Of a stretch of DNA of 64,000 nt, positions 1 through 8,409 are shown one piece after another. Positions within the stretch are counted from its first letter, which is position 1. Every line of letters starts with the position of its first letter. This DNA is from Acidobacteriota bacterium (GTDB lineage Bacteria; Acidobacteriota; Terriglobia; Terriglobales; Acidobacteriaceae), in NCBI GenBank assembly GCA_023441255.1, contig JAEZPW010000104.1, forward strand, positions 1 to 64,000, in the 5' to 3' direction. Made by a program: the position numbers and the translations under genes. The notes beneath the pieces are model-generated. The model worked only from the letters and a program-made list of their open reading frames with translations. It was not told the origin of the DNA and did no database searches.

Positions 1-548
1 TGGGCCCCTCCACCCGGTCACGTTGCGGCCCATGGTCACTCCAGTCGGGGTGACGGAGGTTTGAGGCGGGAGTGGTAAGAGCTCAGGTTTCGCGGGTAAG
101 CTGGCGTACTCTCTCATTTTCTGCAGGTTGCGAGGCTCAGAACCTACAAGTTCCTGCATCTTGCTACGGAAAACTGTAGAATTTCCGCCTTTTCACGAAC
201 CATTGAAGCTGACGTAAGTACAAGAACAACAACAACTTGTCTCCGAATGAACACGTTGGAACCTGACTTGCTGAACAAACCTTCAGTTCCACTTGAAGTG
301 TTTTGGGGTCTACGGTTCGAACCACGGCAGATCCCTTTTCGCAACGAAGGAGGTACCCACGGGGGGCGTGGGTGCCAAGGGCATCAAGTCCGCCACGGAA
401 CCCGGAACGGATAGCAAGGGCTGAAAAGGAAGGGGAATTGGAGCCCATTCCTGAGTCTGCATTCCGAACCGGAACACGTAGTGTTGTGCTCTCGGAGTGC
501 TGAGAGCAGGGCCGTGATCTTCCATCCGAACGCTGTTCAGGAGGCTTA
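1..548. other. Non-coding leader upstream of the first TonB receptor
   Basis: No convincing gene is visible; the short frames here have no recognisable domains. The right end holds a clear ribosome-binding site, AGGAGG at 539-544, four bases before the receptor ATG at 549, so this stretch probably contains the receptor promoter and leader. No sigma-70 boxes could be picked with confidence. Confidence 0.5.
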
Positions 549-3500
549 ATGAAGCGTCGAGTATTACTCGCGACGTTCCTGGTATTGGTCCTTTCGCTGG
601 GCCTTTACGCGCAGGAACGCTTTGGTAACGTTGCCGGCACAGTGAAAGATCCATCTGGCGCAGTCATGGGTGGGGTTACCGTAGCCGTGAAGAACCAGAG
701 CACCAACCGGACCGTCACAACCACAACCCGCGGTGACGGCACGTTTTTCGTTCCGGACGTCGATCCGGGGCAGTATACGGTCACTATCGAAAAACAAGGT
801 TTCAGCAGATTCGAAGCTGCGAACGTTCTCGTGCTCGTCGGCAAGACATCGAGCGTCGAGGCGAACATGAAGGTCGGAGCGGCCACGGAAGTGGTAGAAG
901 TTTCCGGCGCCGCACAGGCGATTGACGTCAGCAGCACCACTGTTGCCCACAACGTTACGATCGATGAGATCGATCGCCTGCCCAAGCCGCGTGACTTCCA
1001 GTCAATCGCGGTTTTCTCGCCGTCAGTGAATACAGGCCAGATCGAAGGCGGCTACCAGATCAACGGCGCCAGCGCTGCCGAGAACGCCTACTACGTTGAC
1101 GGCGTGGCGACCAACAGCGTCATCGACGGTTCGGCGCGCCAGACGGCAACGTTTGATTACATCCAGGAAGTGCAGGTTAAGACGACCGGTCTGGATGCGG
1201 AATTCGGCGGCGCTCTCGGCGGAGTTGTCAGTGCCGTGACCAAGTCGGGCGGCAACGCCTATCACGGCGACCTGCACTACTACTATTACGGCAATAAGCT
1301 GAACGCAGGACCAGCCGATCGCCTAACCATCAACAACAATCTTCCCGATCCTGGTACGAACGACGTTCAATATTTCAGCGACCCAAAGGGGAAGCGGGAC
1401 AATCACGAATTCGGTGGCTCCTTTGGCGGGCCGATTGTACAAGACAAGCTTTTCTTCTTTACCGCATTTTCGCCGAAATGGCTGAGCCAGCGACAGAACT
1501 ACCAGTTCACGGAAAGCGTGGACCCGGTCACGTTCGTACCCAACCTCGTCCCTGGCACGATGAGTCGTCAGGCCAGCCAGATGAACTGGTTCAGTAAGAT
1601 CTCGTGGGATCCGACGGAGAAGCTCCGCTTGAATCTCACGTACCTCTACACTCCGCAGTACCTTACCGGCTCGATGTTTGGCTACGATCAGTACGCAACA
1701 AGCGGCAGCACGAACTCGCTAGAGACCGCACAGGGACAGGCGAGTCGTGGCTACGCTCAGGCAGAAAACAGCACCACCGGGCAGGTCGACTACACTCTCT
1801 CCAGTCGCTCGCTGTTGAGCATAAAGGGTGGCCGCTACTACCTGAACTTCAAGGAAAACGGCATCCCGTACAGCTACTCCACCAGCTGGAGTACGGCCTC
1901 TGTCGGAATGGCGGGTGTTCCGGCCGATCTGCAGCTGCCGTTGGGAGCCAACACGCCCAGTGCAGCGCGCACATATCATGACCTTACTACCAGAACCTAT
2001 GTGCAGGCAGACTTCAGCCAGTTCGTGAACTTGGCCGGCCAGCACAATTTCAAGTTCGGCATCGGCACCCAGAAGAACATCAACAACGTCGATGACTCCT
2101 GGAACGGTCATCTTGGCCGCGTAAACCTCTTCTGGGCCAGCAACCCTGACCCGACGAAGAACGTATGCGCCGCCTGCAAAACTAGCGTTCTCGGTACCTA
2201 CGGATACTACTCGGTGGATGATTCCGGCACAGGCGGTTCAGCTGGCGCCAACATCACCCACTTGTATGTTCAGGACTCCTGGAAGATTCACTCCCGTTTG
2301 ACCATCAACCCCGGCATTCGCTTCGAGAAGGAAGTCATTCCCTCGTTCCGGCCGGATGTTCAGAAATACGCGTTCAAGTTCGGGTTCAGGGACAAGATCG
2401 CTCCTCGCATTGGCGCCAGCTTTGACGTGTTCGGCAATGGCAAGATGAAGATTTCGGGCGGCTGGGGCCGGTTCTATGACTGGACCAAGTTCGACCTGCC
2501 GCGCGGCACCTTCGGCGCCGACTACTGGCGTGTGTACTACCGCACGCTGGATACGCTGGACGTCTACAACCTTAACCTGCAGAACATGCCAGGTCAGGAC
2601 CTTTGGACCTTGGGCCATCCAACGGGAACGGTGCCGTATCGTGACCGTCGTCTTCCGGGCTTCGAGTACCTCGATCCTAACGTGAAGCCGATGAGTTCCG
2701 ACACGATGAACGCCGGCGTCGAGTGGGAGATTGCGAAGAGCATGGTCTTCACCGGGCGCTGGGTTCGTAACAAGCTGAACCGGACCATCGAAGACATGGG
2801 CGTGCTGGATGCGAGCGGCAACGAAGTGTACCGCTACGGCAACCCGGGCGAAGGTTCCAATACGGCTGAACCGGCTTCGGGTGCAAGCTGCCCGATACAG
2901 GTCGCTGGAACCTGCGCTGTTCCGATGCCAAAGGCCAAGCGCCAGTATGACGCTATGGAGCTGTCACTGTCGAAGCGATTCGGCGGCGGATGGCTCGGCA
3001 ACGTCAGCTACGTCTACAGCAGACTGTGGGGCAACTACTCCGGTTTGCAGAGCACCGACGAAATCCGCCCGGATACACTCGGCTACGGTTTCGGCGGCAA
3101 CCAGGCGTTTAACGCGCAGGATTACCGTCCTGGCGGCAACGCGAACCGTTACTTCGACCTTGACGAAGCCTTTTACGATGCGCACGGCAACAATGGTCTG
3201 TATGGTCTGCTTCCGACGGACCGCCCGCACGTACTTAAGCTGTATGGTGCGAAGCAGTTCAAGTTCGGGACGGAAATCGGTACGTTCTTCCGTGTGATGA
3301 GCGGCACGCCGGTCACCACGCAGGTTAACTCGGTCAACGGCATCCCGATCTATGTGAACGGGCGCGGTGACATGGGCCGGACTCCGACTTTCAATCAAAC
3401 TGACCTCATGATTGCTCACGAGTTGAAGATCGGCAAGAGCGAGTCCAAGAAGCTGCGGTTCGAATTCAACATGATCAACCTCTTCAACCAGAAGACGAGC

Positions 3501-3698
3501 ATGTTCACGTTCGACCGGTACAACCGCGAAGAAACCTACGATACGACAGGTATCGATCTGAGCGGAACCGACCTGACGCAGGGCTTCGACTATAAGGCGA
3601 TGGTTGCGGCCGCCGGCGGACTTGATCCGCGCTACGGCAAGCCGGCGTTGTTCAACCAGGGCTTCCAGGGTCGATTATTGGTGAAGTTCATCTTCTAG
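549..3698 (+). CDS. TonB-dependent receptor with carboxypeptidase-regulatory-like N-domain
   Basis: This is an outer-membrane beta-barrel receptor of 1049 residues, expected to import a large ligand using TonB energy. The start is set by AGGAGG at 539-544. Residues 1-21 form a signal peptide ending near YAQE. Residues about 24-110 resemble the CarboxypepD_reg / Cna-B-like domain (GNVAGTVKDPSGAVMGGVTV), followed by a plug region (about 120-240, with the NGASAAENAYYVDG segment) and a long barrel ending in the terminal aromatic KFIF typical of BamA substrates. The architecture matches the Oar-like receptors that are expanded in Acidobacteriota. The ligand cannot be deduced; there is no adjacent SusD or degradative enzyme. 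A strong terminator follows, so it is probably monocistronic. Confidence 0.92.
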   Translation: MKRRVLLATFLVLVLSLGLYAQERFGNVAGTVKDPSGAVMGGVTVAVKNQSTNRTVTTTTRGDGTFFVPDVDPGQYTVTIEKQGFSRFEAANVLVLVGKTSSVEANMKVGAATEVVEVSGAAQAIDVSSTTVAHNVTIDEIDRLPKPRDFQSIAVFSPSVNTGQIEGGYQINGASAAENAYYVDGVATNSVIDGSARQTATFDYIQEVQVKTTGLDAEFGGALGGVVSAVTKSGGNAYHGDLHYYYYGNKLNAGPADRLTINNNLPDPGTNDVQYFSDPKGKRDNHEFGGSFGGPIVQDKLFFFTAFSPKWLSQRQNYQFTESVDPVTFVPNLVPGTMSRQASQMNWFSKISWDPTEKLRLNLTYLYTPQYLTGSMFGYDQYATSGSTNSLETAQGQASRGYAQAENSTTGQVDYTLSSRSLLSIKGGRYYLNFKENGIPYSYSTSWSTASVGMAGVPADLQLPLGANTPSAARTYHDLTTRTYVQADFSQFVNLAGQHNFKFGIGTQKNINNVDDSWNGHLGRVNLFWASNPDPTKNVCAACKTSVLGTYGYYSVDDSGTGGSAGANITHLYVQDSWKIHSRLTINPGIRFEKEVIPSFRPDVQKYAFKFGFRDKIAPRIGASFDVFGNGKMKISGGWGRFYDWTKFDLPRGTFGADYWRVYYRTLDTLDVYNLNLQNMPGQDLWTLGHPTGTVPYRDRRLPGFEYLDPNVKPMSSDTMNAGVEWEIAKSMVFTGRWVRNKLNRTIEDMGVLDASGNEVYRYGNPGEGSNTAEPASGASCPIQVAGTCAVPMPKAKRQYDAMELSLSKRFGGGWLGNVSYVYSRLWGNYSGLQSTDEIRPDTLGYGFGGNQAFNAQDYRPGGNANRYFDLDEAFYDAHGNNGLYGLLPTDRPHVLKLYGAKQFKFGTEIGTFFRVMSGTPVTTQVNSVNGIPIYVNGRGDMGRTPTFNQTDLMIAHELKIGKSESKKLRFEFNMINLFNQKTSMFTFDRYNREETYDTTGIDLSGTDLTQGFDYKAMVAAAGGLDPRYGKPALFNQGFQGRLLVKFIF

Positions 3699-3742
3699 TT
3701 TGAACTTTGCAGAACTTGATGGCGGCGCCTGAGGGCACCGTC

Positions 3743-3773
3743 GGGCCGGTCTAAACGACCGGCCCATTTTTTT
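3743..3773 (+). terminator. Rho-independent terminator of the TonB receptor gene
   Basis: A 9-bp perfect stem, GGGCCGGTC (3743-3751) with GACCGGCCC (3757-3765), closes a TAAAC loop and is followed by seven T residues at 3767-3773. It lies 45 bp after the receptor stop codon. Confidence 0.9.
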
Positions 3774-4333
3774 GTGCGGGCGAGCGAAGAATCTCGACGT
3801 CGTGAACAGCGTTGCTGCGGTAGAGGTTCCTCGTCGCTTCGCTCGTCGGAATGACAACGTTGTGGGAGTCACAGGCTCTCGGAACGAACACAAGAGCTGG
3901 CGTTTTCTGCGCGCCTGTGAGGCACAGTGCAGAACGGGTGTTTCCTACCCCCTGTGAAGCACCCTGCAACGAACGGTCGACGCCCCTGTGCGTTTGCACG
4001 TCCCTGTGAAAGCGTGCCTTTTCAAAGAAGCCTTTTCGCAGCAGTCTAAGACCGAACTAATTTCGTAACACTCTGTCGCGTGCGGAAACCTCGCTGGAGT
4101 GCGACATCTGCGGGATTCTCACTCAAGGTGCGAAATCGGACAGAGGGTCAATGGCGGAACGGTTCTACTCTCGATTTCCCGGTGTTTACCATTGTGTAAA
4201 CGGTCGAGAGCTGCTAGTGTCGTTCTTAACGTTCAAGAAGTTCGGTAAGTCCTGCAGCAGTTCTCGCAAAACAGCCGGCCCTGCCCTCGCACTCCGTCCT
4301 TCGGCGTAGATCAATCAACGGAAGAAAAGCAAC
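3774..4333. repeat. 560-bp intergenic stretch with degenerate short repeats
   Basis: No gene is supported. Positions 3830-3860 hold the motif TCGCTTCGCTCGTCGGAATG, which looks like a degraded dispersed repeat. From about 3910 to 4020 variants of CCTGTGARGCAC recur (3912-3923, 3950-3962, 3985-3992, 4000-4016) in loosely spaced direct and inverted order. The remainder is the cold-shock gene leader. Confidence 0.45.
4184..4201. promoter_or_regulatory. Inverted repeat upstream of the cold-shock gene
   Basis: GTTTAC (4184-4189) and GTAAAC (4196-4201) are a perfect 6-bp inverted repeat with a 6-bp spacer, about 130 bp before the cold-shock start. It could be an operator or a cold-responsive leader element. 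Only the symmetry supports this. Confidence 0.25.
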
Positions 4334-4534
4334 ATGGAACAAGGAACAGTTAAGTGGTTTAACGACGCAAAAGGTTTTGGTTTCATCGGCCGCGACAATG
4401 GCCAGGATATTTTCGTGCATCACACGGCGATACAGTCGAATGGGTTCCGCACGCTGCAGGAAGGCCAGCGCGTGGAGTTCGAAGTAGGCCAGGGAAAGAA
4501 AGGTCCGCAGGCGGAGAACGTGCGGGCGCTGTAG
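4334..4534 (+). CDS. Cold-shock-domain protein (CspA family)
   Basis: This is a 66-residue single cold-shock domain (OB fold) that binds single-stranded RNA and DNA and acts as an RNA chaperone. RNP1 is seen as KGFGFI (residues 13-18) and RNP2 as DIFVHH (25-30). The first ten residues, [10 protein letters not shown], are canonical. Length is normal for the family. GGAAG at 4320-4324 is a plausible ribosome-binding site. The gene stands alone after a long leader, as is common for cold-shock genes whose 5' UTR acts in regulation. A dense cluster of hairpin repeats begins directly behind its stop codon. Confidence 0.95.
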   Translation: MEQGTVKWFNDAKGFGFIGRDNGQDIFVHHTAIQSNGFRTLQEGQRVEFEVGQGKKGPQAENVRAL

Positions 4535-4543
4535 AAATGAAAA

Positions 4544-4866
4544 GCCCCCCTTCGCAGCGCGAAGGATCGGGCACCCAACGGGTCAGCCCATATCTGCCGG
4601 CACACAGATATGGGCACCGTCTTGTGTCGTCCCTCCGGGACTCGGACAATCTTCAATTTCGACCGGGAGCTGACGCCCCTTCGGGGCTGAAAACGGATCG
4701 GCATCGCACTGGCCCAGACGCACTGACCCACATCTGCCGAATGCAGATATGGGGCCCCCTCACGTACACCGTCACGCACCGGCATCGCACGTACCCAGAC
4801 GCGCTGACCCGCATCTGCCAAATGCTTGCAGGCCCACATCTGCCGAATGCGGCAGATATGGGGCAC
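4544..4866. repeat. Cluster of hairpin repeats ending in GGGCACC
   Basis: At least four imperfect palindromes fill the space between the cold-shock gene and the protease gene: 4544-4575 (arms CCCTTCGC / GCGAAGGAT), 4586-4618 (CCCATATCTG / CAGATATGGG), 4727-4757 (CCCACATCTG / CAGATATGGGG) and 4833-4866 (CCCACATCTGCC / GGCAGATATGGGG). All but the third, which ends in GGGGCCCC, end in GGGCACC or GGGGCACC. A separate GCCCCTTCGGGGC hairpin lies at 4676-4688. Two direct copies of a roughly 40-bp unit around CCCAGACGC(A/G)CTGACCC (4699-4739 and 4781-4820) suggest local duplication. Confidence 0.75.
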
Positions 4867-4937
4867 CCTCAGGCGTATTACGGAAAGTTTTTGGCGTAAG
4901 TTTCTGGCATACCGGCAGACGTTTCAGGGGGCCTGTT

Positions 4938-6089
4938 TCAGGCGGCCTTGAGTTCGGCGCGTGAATGCAGCACGTGCAGGATGCTGTCGCGCGAGAGGAC
5001 GCCCTCGAGGCTGCGGTCGGAGACGACGGGCAGTTGATTCAGGTCTTCGCTCGCCATCAACTGCATTGCCGTTAGTACAGGAGTTTGCGGGGAGATGAAG
5101 CGGACCTTGTCCATGGGACGCATGATGTCGCGTACCTGAGTGACCGGCCAGCGGGAGCGGTCGAGGTTGCGGACGTCATGAGGGGTGAGCATCCCGATCA
5201 TGCGTCCGTGGTCCGTGACGACGAAGCAACGTCTTGCGGTGCGCAACAACTGCTCGTCGACGAACTGCTGAACGGTGAGCGAAGCGTCAAGGATGACGCA
5301 GTCTCGTGACATCAGGTCTTTCGCAGAGAGGTCCTTCAACAGCGCTGTCGCATCGGCTTGCAGTTGGCTGGCGCCGGCGGCCTGAAGCAGAAACCATCCA
5401 ATAAAGCTAAGCCAGAGGCCACCCAGGCCGGCACCGCCGAAGAAACGGAAGATGCCGTACAGGATCATGAGGATTCCGACGGCTTGTCCGACGCGCGCTG
5501 CAATGCGCGTGGCACGCTGGGCGTTACCGGTGATCCACCAGGCGATGGCGCGGAGGACGCGACCGCCGTCGAGTGGGAAGCCGGGAACCATGTTAAAGAC
5601 GCCGAGAGCGATGTTGATATAGCCCAACCACAACAGAATGGCGAGGGATGGCGTTTGCGGCGCAACGCCCGGTATCCAGCCGCCGCCGCGGGCGATGGCC
5701 AGCAGAGCGACGCCGATGACGAGACTAGTGATGGGTCCTGCTATGGCCATCCAGAATTCTGTCTTGGCATCGGGCGTGTCTTGCTCGATCTGAGTGACTC
5801 CGCCCAGAGCGAAGAGCGTGATGCCTCTGACGGGCAATTGTCGAGAGCGCGCAACCAAGGCGTGAGAGATTTCGTGGGCAAGCAGGCATGCGAAAAAGAG
5901 TACCGATGTGACAACGGCCGACCCCCAGACAACCGCGGCGCTCCAGTTCGGGTCGGAGAGACGAAAGTGCGATGCCAATGAGAAGGTGATCAGGAGGGCG
6001 ATGATCAGCCAGCTGTAGTGGAGTCCGATTTCGATTCCGAAAACGCGGCCGAGTTTGAGGTGCGCTCTCATCTGGCCATTTTGATTCAC
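4938..6089 (-). CDS. Site-2 protease family (M50) metalloprotease with CBS pair
   Basis: This 383-residue inner-membrane zinc protease is of the S2P / SpoIVFB type and probably cuts membrane-embedded substrates. Several hydrophobic segments lie between residues 20 and 235. The zinc motif HEISH is at 72-76, and the third-ligand motif [12 protein letters not shown] at 166-177. Residues about 245-375 form two CBS domains ([19 protein letters not shown]... and [19 protein letters not shown]...), which in relatives bind adenine nucleotides and regulate activity. Length and domain order fit the Rv2625c-like subgroup. It is flanked by the repeat cluster and by tRNA genes, with no visible substrate gene next to it. 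Confidence 0.93.
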   Translation of the reverse strand: MNQNGQMRAHLKLGRVFGIEIGLHYSWLIIALLITFSLASHFRLSDPNWSAAVVWGSAVVTSVLFFACLLAHEISHALVARSRQLPVRGITLFALGGVTQIEQDTPDAKTEFWMAIAGPITSLVIGVALLAIARGGGWIPGVAPQTPSLAILLWLGYINIALGVFNMVPGFPLDGGRVLRAIAWWITGNAQRATRIAARVGQAVGILMILYGIFRFFGGAGLGGLWLSFIGWFLLQAAGASQLQADATALLKDLSAKDLMSRDCVILDASLTVQQFVDEQLLRTARRCFVVTDHGRMIGMLTPHDVRNLDRSRWPVTQVRDIMRPMDKVRFISPQTPVLTAMQLMASEDLNQLPVVSDRSLEGVLSRDSILHVLHSRAELKAA

Positions 6090-6177
6090 GGTCGTTTTGG
6101 GCCAGTTGCCATGTTTCGGAGTCGGAGCGGCAGATCGGGGTCTAATCTGGGACGCGATTTCAGCAGCGAGAGGGGAT

Positions 6178-6251
6178 TGGAGGCGCGGGGCGGAATCGAA
6201 CCGCCGATAGAGGTTTTGCAGACCTCGGCCTTACCACTTGGCTACCGCGCC
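6178..6251 (-). tRNA. tRNA-Cys (GCA)
   Basis: On the minus strand the acceptor arms GGCGCGG and CCGCGCC pair. The anticodon loop reads CTGCAAA, so the anticodon is GCA. The T-loop is GTTCGATTC, the discriminator is U as usual for cysteine, and CCA is encoded (6178-6180). It lies downstream of tRNA-Gly and is probably co-transcribed with it. Confidence 0.95.
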
Positions 6252-6271
6252 CCGTTTCAACGAAGGGGACT

Positions 6272-6301
6272 TCCCACGTTAGCTTCGCAACGTGGGACAC
6301 C
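6272..6301. repeat. Hairpin repeat between the two tRNA genes
   Basis: Arms CCCACGTT (from 6273) and AACGTGGG (6288-6296) surround AGCTTCGC, followed by ACACC. It matches the fuller copy at 18249-18279 almost base for base. It sits in the spacer of the predicted tRNA-Gly / tRNA-Cys transcript, where the hairpin would form in the precursor RNA. Confidence 0.7.
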
Positions 6302-6363
6302 TTGTCAAAGATACCCGAAAGCGGGTCATAGTAGAAACCCTCGCGAAAGCGAGGGTCAAAGTC

Positions 6364-6438
<75 letters not shown>

Positions 6439-6450
6439 TCAACAGGTTGG

Positions 6451-6480
6451 ATTATAGCGGAGCGGCGCGGAGAGAAGCAA
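6451..6480 (-). promoter_or_regulatory. Promoter of the tRNA-Gly / tRNA-Cys transcript
   Basis: On the minus strand TTGCTT (6475-6480) and a consensus TATAAT (6451-6456) are 18 bp apart. The -10 box ends 12 bp before the tRNA-Gly 5' end. The spacer is GC-rich. Confidence 0.65.
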
Positions 6481-6649
6481 TAGAAGCGTCGCAGATTGAA
6501 CGATGAAGGATGATGGCAGATGGATGATGTAATCGCAGATTTCAGATCGGGTGATCGCAGATCTGAAGAACAGGCGATTCACTTGCGTGCGGGTTCGAGA
6601 GTCCTTCACGAAAGGCGATTCAGTCGTCCCTGCTACGTTTGAGAATTGC

Positions 6650-6672
6650 GGGACGGGGCACAGCCCCGTCCC
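6650..6672. repeat. GACGGGGCACAGCCCCGTC palindrome, copy 1
   Basis: Arms GGGACGGGG and CCCCGTCCC flank CACAG, followed by CACACGG. This is the first of six copies in the window (others at 14165, 16177, 23662, 26626, 29948), all in the same orientation. It sits in the 323-bp gap between tRNA-Gly and cmk, which otherwise holds only AT-richer short direct repeats of GATCGCAGAT type (6529-6565) and no gene. Confidence 0.85.
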
Positions 6673-6761
6673 CACACGGTCGGCCACGAAAGCTGATTCA
6701 GTCCCCTTACCAAACGTGAGATTCGCTGGCGAGGTGATTCGGAGTCGGTGATGAAATGTGG

Positions 6762-7478
6762 TTACTTGCCTGCGGCTTTGGCGAGGCGATCGTTTACGAC
6801 CTGGAGCACGCGGTCGATGACCTGAGAAATGGTGAGGTCGCTGGTGTCAACGATGACGGCGTCGGATGCGGGTTCGAGCGGCGAGGCGGCTCGGGTGCGG
6901 TCGCGCTCGTCGCGTTTGCGTAACTCTTCGGCGACTTCTGCGGCGGATTTTTGGGAGCCGTTGCCGGCGATCTGCCTGGCTGCGTTCTGAAGAAGACGGC
7001 GCTCGGCGCGCACGTTCGGGTTGGCGTCCAAGAAAATCTTCACTTCGGCGTTGGGGAAGACGGCCGTACCGATGTCGCGACCTTCCATGACCACTCCGCC
7101 GTTAACACCCATCTCGCGCTGACGGTCGACCATCCAGCGGCGCACGCTGGGGTGGACGCTGACGCGGGAAGCGGCGTCGCTGATCTCCTGGGTACGAATG
7201 ATGGCCGTGATGTCGCGGCCATCGAGCATGACGCGATTGCCTTCGGGCGTGGGCTGCAGATCGATGTCGGATTGGTCGCAGAGCGCACGAAGGGAAGGTT
7301 CGTCTTCGAGGCCGATTCCCTGCTCGATGGCCTTAAGGCCAAGGGCGCGATACATGGCGCCGGATTCGAGATTGACGTACCCGAGGCGTTTCGCAAGGAC
7401 GGAAGCGATCGTGCTCTTGCCCGAGCCGGCGGGGCCGTCGATGGCGATAGTCAGTCTGCGCTGCGGAGCCTGGTTCAT
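6762..7478 (-). CDS. cmk: Cytidylate kinase
   Basis: This 238-residue cytosolic nucleotide kinase phosphorylates CMP and dCMP to the diphosphates. The P-loop GPAGSGKST is at residues 15-23. The CMP-binding region holds ESGAMYRALG, and the GRDIGTAVFP segment typical of Cmk follows at mid-length. The frame is open far upstream, but ATG at 7478 begins the conserved region and overlaps the stop of the preceding gene as ATGA, so translation is probably coupled. Length is normal (about 220-240). It is the last gene of a mutL / AlkZ-like / cmk operon. Confidence 0.95.
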   Translation of the reverse strand: MNQAPQRRLTIAIDGPAGSGKSTIASVLAKRLGYVNLESGAMYRALGLKAIEQGIGLEDEPSLRALCDQSDIDLQPTPEGNRVMLDGRDITAIIRTQEISDAASRVSVHPSVRRWMVDRQREMGVNGGVVMEGRDIGTAVFPNAEVKIFLDANPNVRAERRLLQNAARQIAGNGSQKSAAEVAEELRKRDERDRTRAASPLEPASDAVIVDTSDLTISQVIDRVLQVVNDRLAKAAGK

Positions 7479-8383
7479 GGTTTTTGTCCGATAGGCCTGC
7501 CTGGCCGCCTCGCGATCGGTTGCTTTCGCGCACGCATTTCCGGGGTGACCCGCGGTGGAACTACTTGAATGAGCGAACGGTTGCCAACGACGACGAACTG
7601 TAGCTCGCGCGCAGACAGCAAGGCGTTGATGGCTTCGTTGACTTTTGAGCGCGGGACGAAATTGGAGAAGAAGTCGCCGATTTCCGCCTGGTCGGCGGCG
7701 ACGACGCACTCCAGATACTTCGAGATAAGAGCTGTAAGCGCCTCGGGCACTGAGGACTGAATGCCTTCGCGCACGGCGTCGGGCGACCAGCGGTAGAGCG
7801 CGTCCCAATAGGCACCCTCGTCGGGGACGTAGTCGACGCGGGTGATACGCAGGCGCGACCACAACTCACCGAGCGCGCGGTCAAGGGCCTGCGGAGTGAG
7901 TTCAGCGCCGAGTTTCTCGCGCAGCTTGCTCTTGGTAACGGCGCCCTGCTCGCGGATCACCTCAAAGATGTCGAGTGCGAGAGGGGTGTAGTCGGAACGC
8001 TTGCCGGGTTTTGGCTGCTGCTTTGGGTTGCGGTCGCCCACCAGGCCGTAAAAAAACGGGAAGGCCGAGGCAGAGACGAGAAAATTGGTTTCTCCGAAGA
8101 GGTTCGCCTCGTAGGCTGCTTTGTCGCGAAGCAACCGGACCATAAGTTCGGTGGCGTCTTTCGCGCGTGGGTCCTGGAACGCCGTCTTCCACGTGGGGAG
8201 GTTCCGGTCTTCGCCTGCATATGCGCCGATGAAGGTGGGAACCAGCGGCATCGGGCGGAGCGGATACATGAGGCAGAAGCCGACGGATTCGATGAACTCG
8301 CGCGCGTCTTCGAGAGTGCGCACTGCGCGGCCATCGAGCCGCCACTTTTGCTGGCGAAGCTGGAAGAGTTCCTGTTCTGTCAT
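7475..8383 (-). CDS. Probable AlkZ-like winged-helix protein
   Basis: This protein of about 302 residues resembles the AlkZ/YcaQ-like group of winged-helix DNA-repair-related proteins, but the match is by eye only. Visible features are an N-terminal ARTLEDAREFIESVGF-like segment, WKTAF, and a central winged-helix-like stretch (LDIFEVIREQGAVTKSKLREKL). The last 30 residues are basic (RARKQPIARRPGRP) and could bind nucleic acid. ATG at 8383 is chosen. A TTG at 8413, ten codons earlier, overlaps the mutL stop as TTGA and would be an alternative coupled start. The gene overlaps cmk by 4 bp. Its place between mutL and cmk is consistent with a DNA-repair role but does not prove it. Confidence 0.6.
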   Translation of the reverse strand: MTEQELFQLRQQKWRLDGRAVRTLEDAREFIESVGFCLMYPLRPMPLVPTFIGAYAGEDRNLPTWKTAFQDPRAKDATELMVRLLRDKAAYEANLFGETNFLVSASAFPFFYGLVGDRNPKQQPKPGKRSDYTPLALDIFEVIREQGAVTKSKLREKLGAELTPQALDRALGELWSRLRITRVDYVPDEGAYWDALYRWSPDAVREGIQSSVPEALTALISKYLECVVAADQAEIGDFFSNFVPRSKVNEAINALLSARELQFVVVGNRSLIQVVPPRVTPEMRARKQPIARRPGRPIGQKP

Positions 8384-8409
8384 TGTATCCGTCGCCGGAC
8401 AGGCAGAGC

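Noticed and set aside
144..654. Small frames at the left edge of the window
   Set aside because: They overlap each other on both strands, have no ribosome-binding sites and no similarity to known domains.
3675..3999. Minus-strand frames with VIPTSEATRNLY
   Set aside because: This peptide is the translation of a dispersed intergenic repeat, not a gene; there is no ribosome-binding site or domain.
4544..4866. Possible CRISPR array
   Set aside because: Repeats are palindromes of different stem sequence and irregular spacing, without uniform repeats and unique spacers, and no cas gene is in the window.
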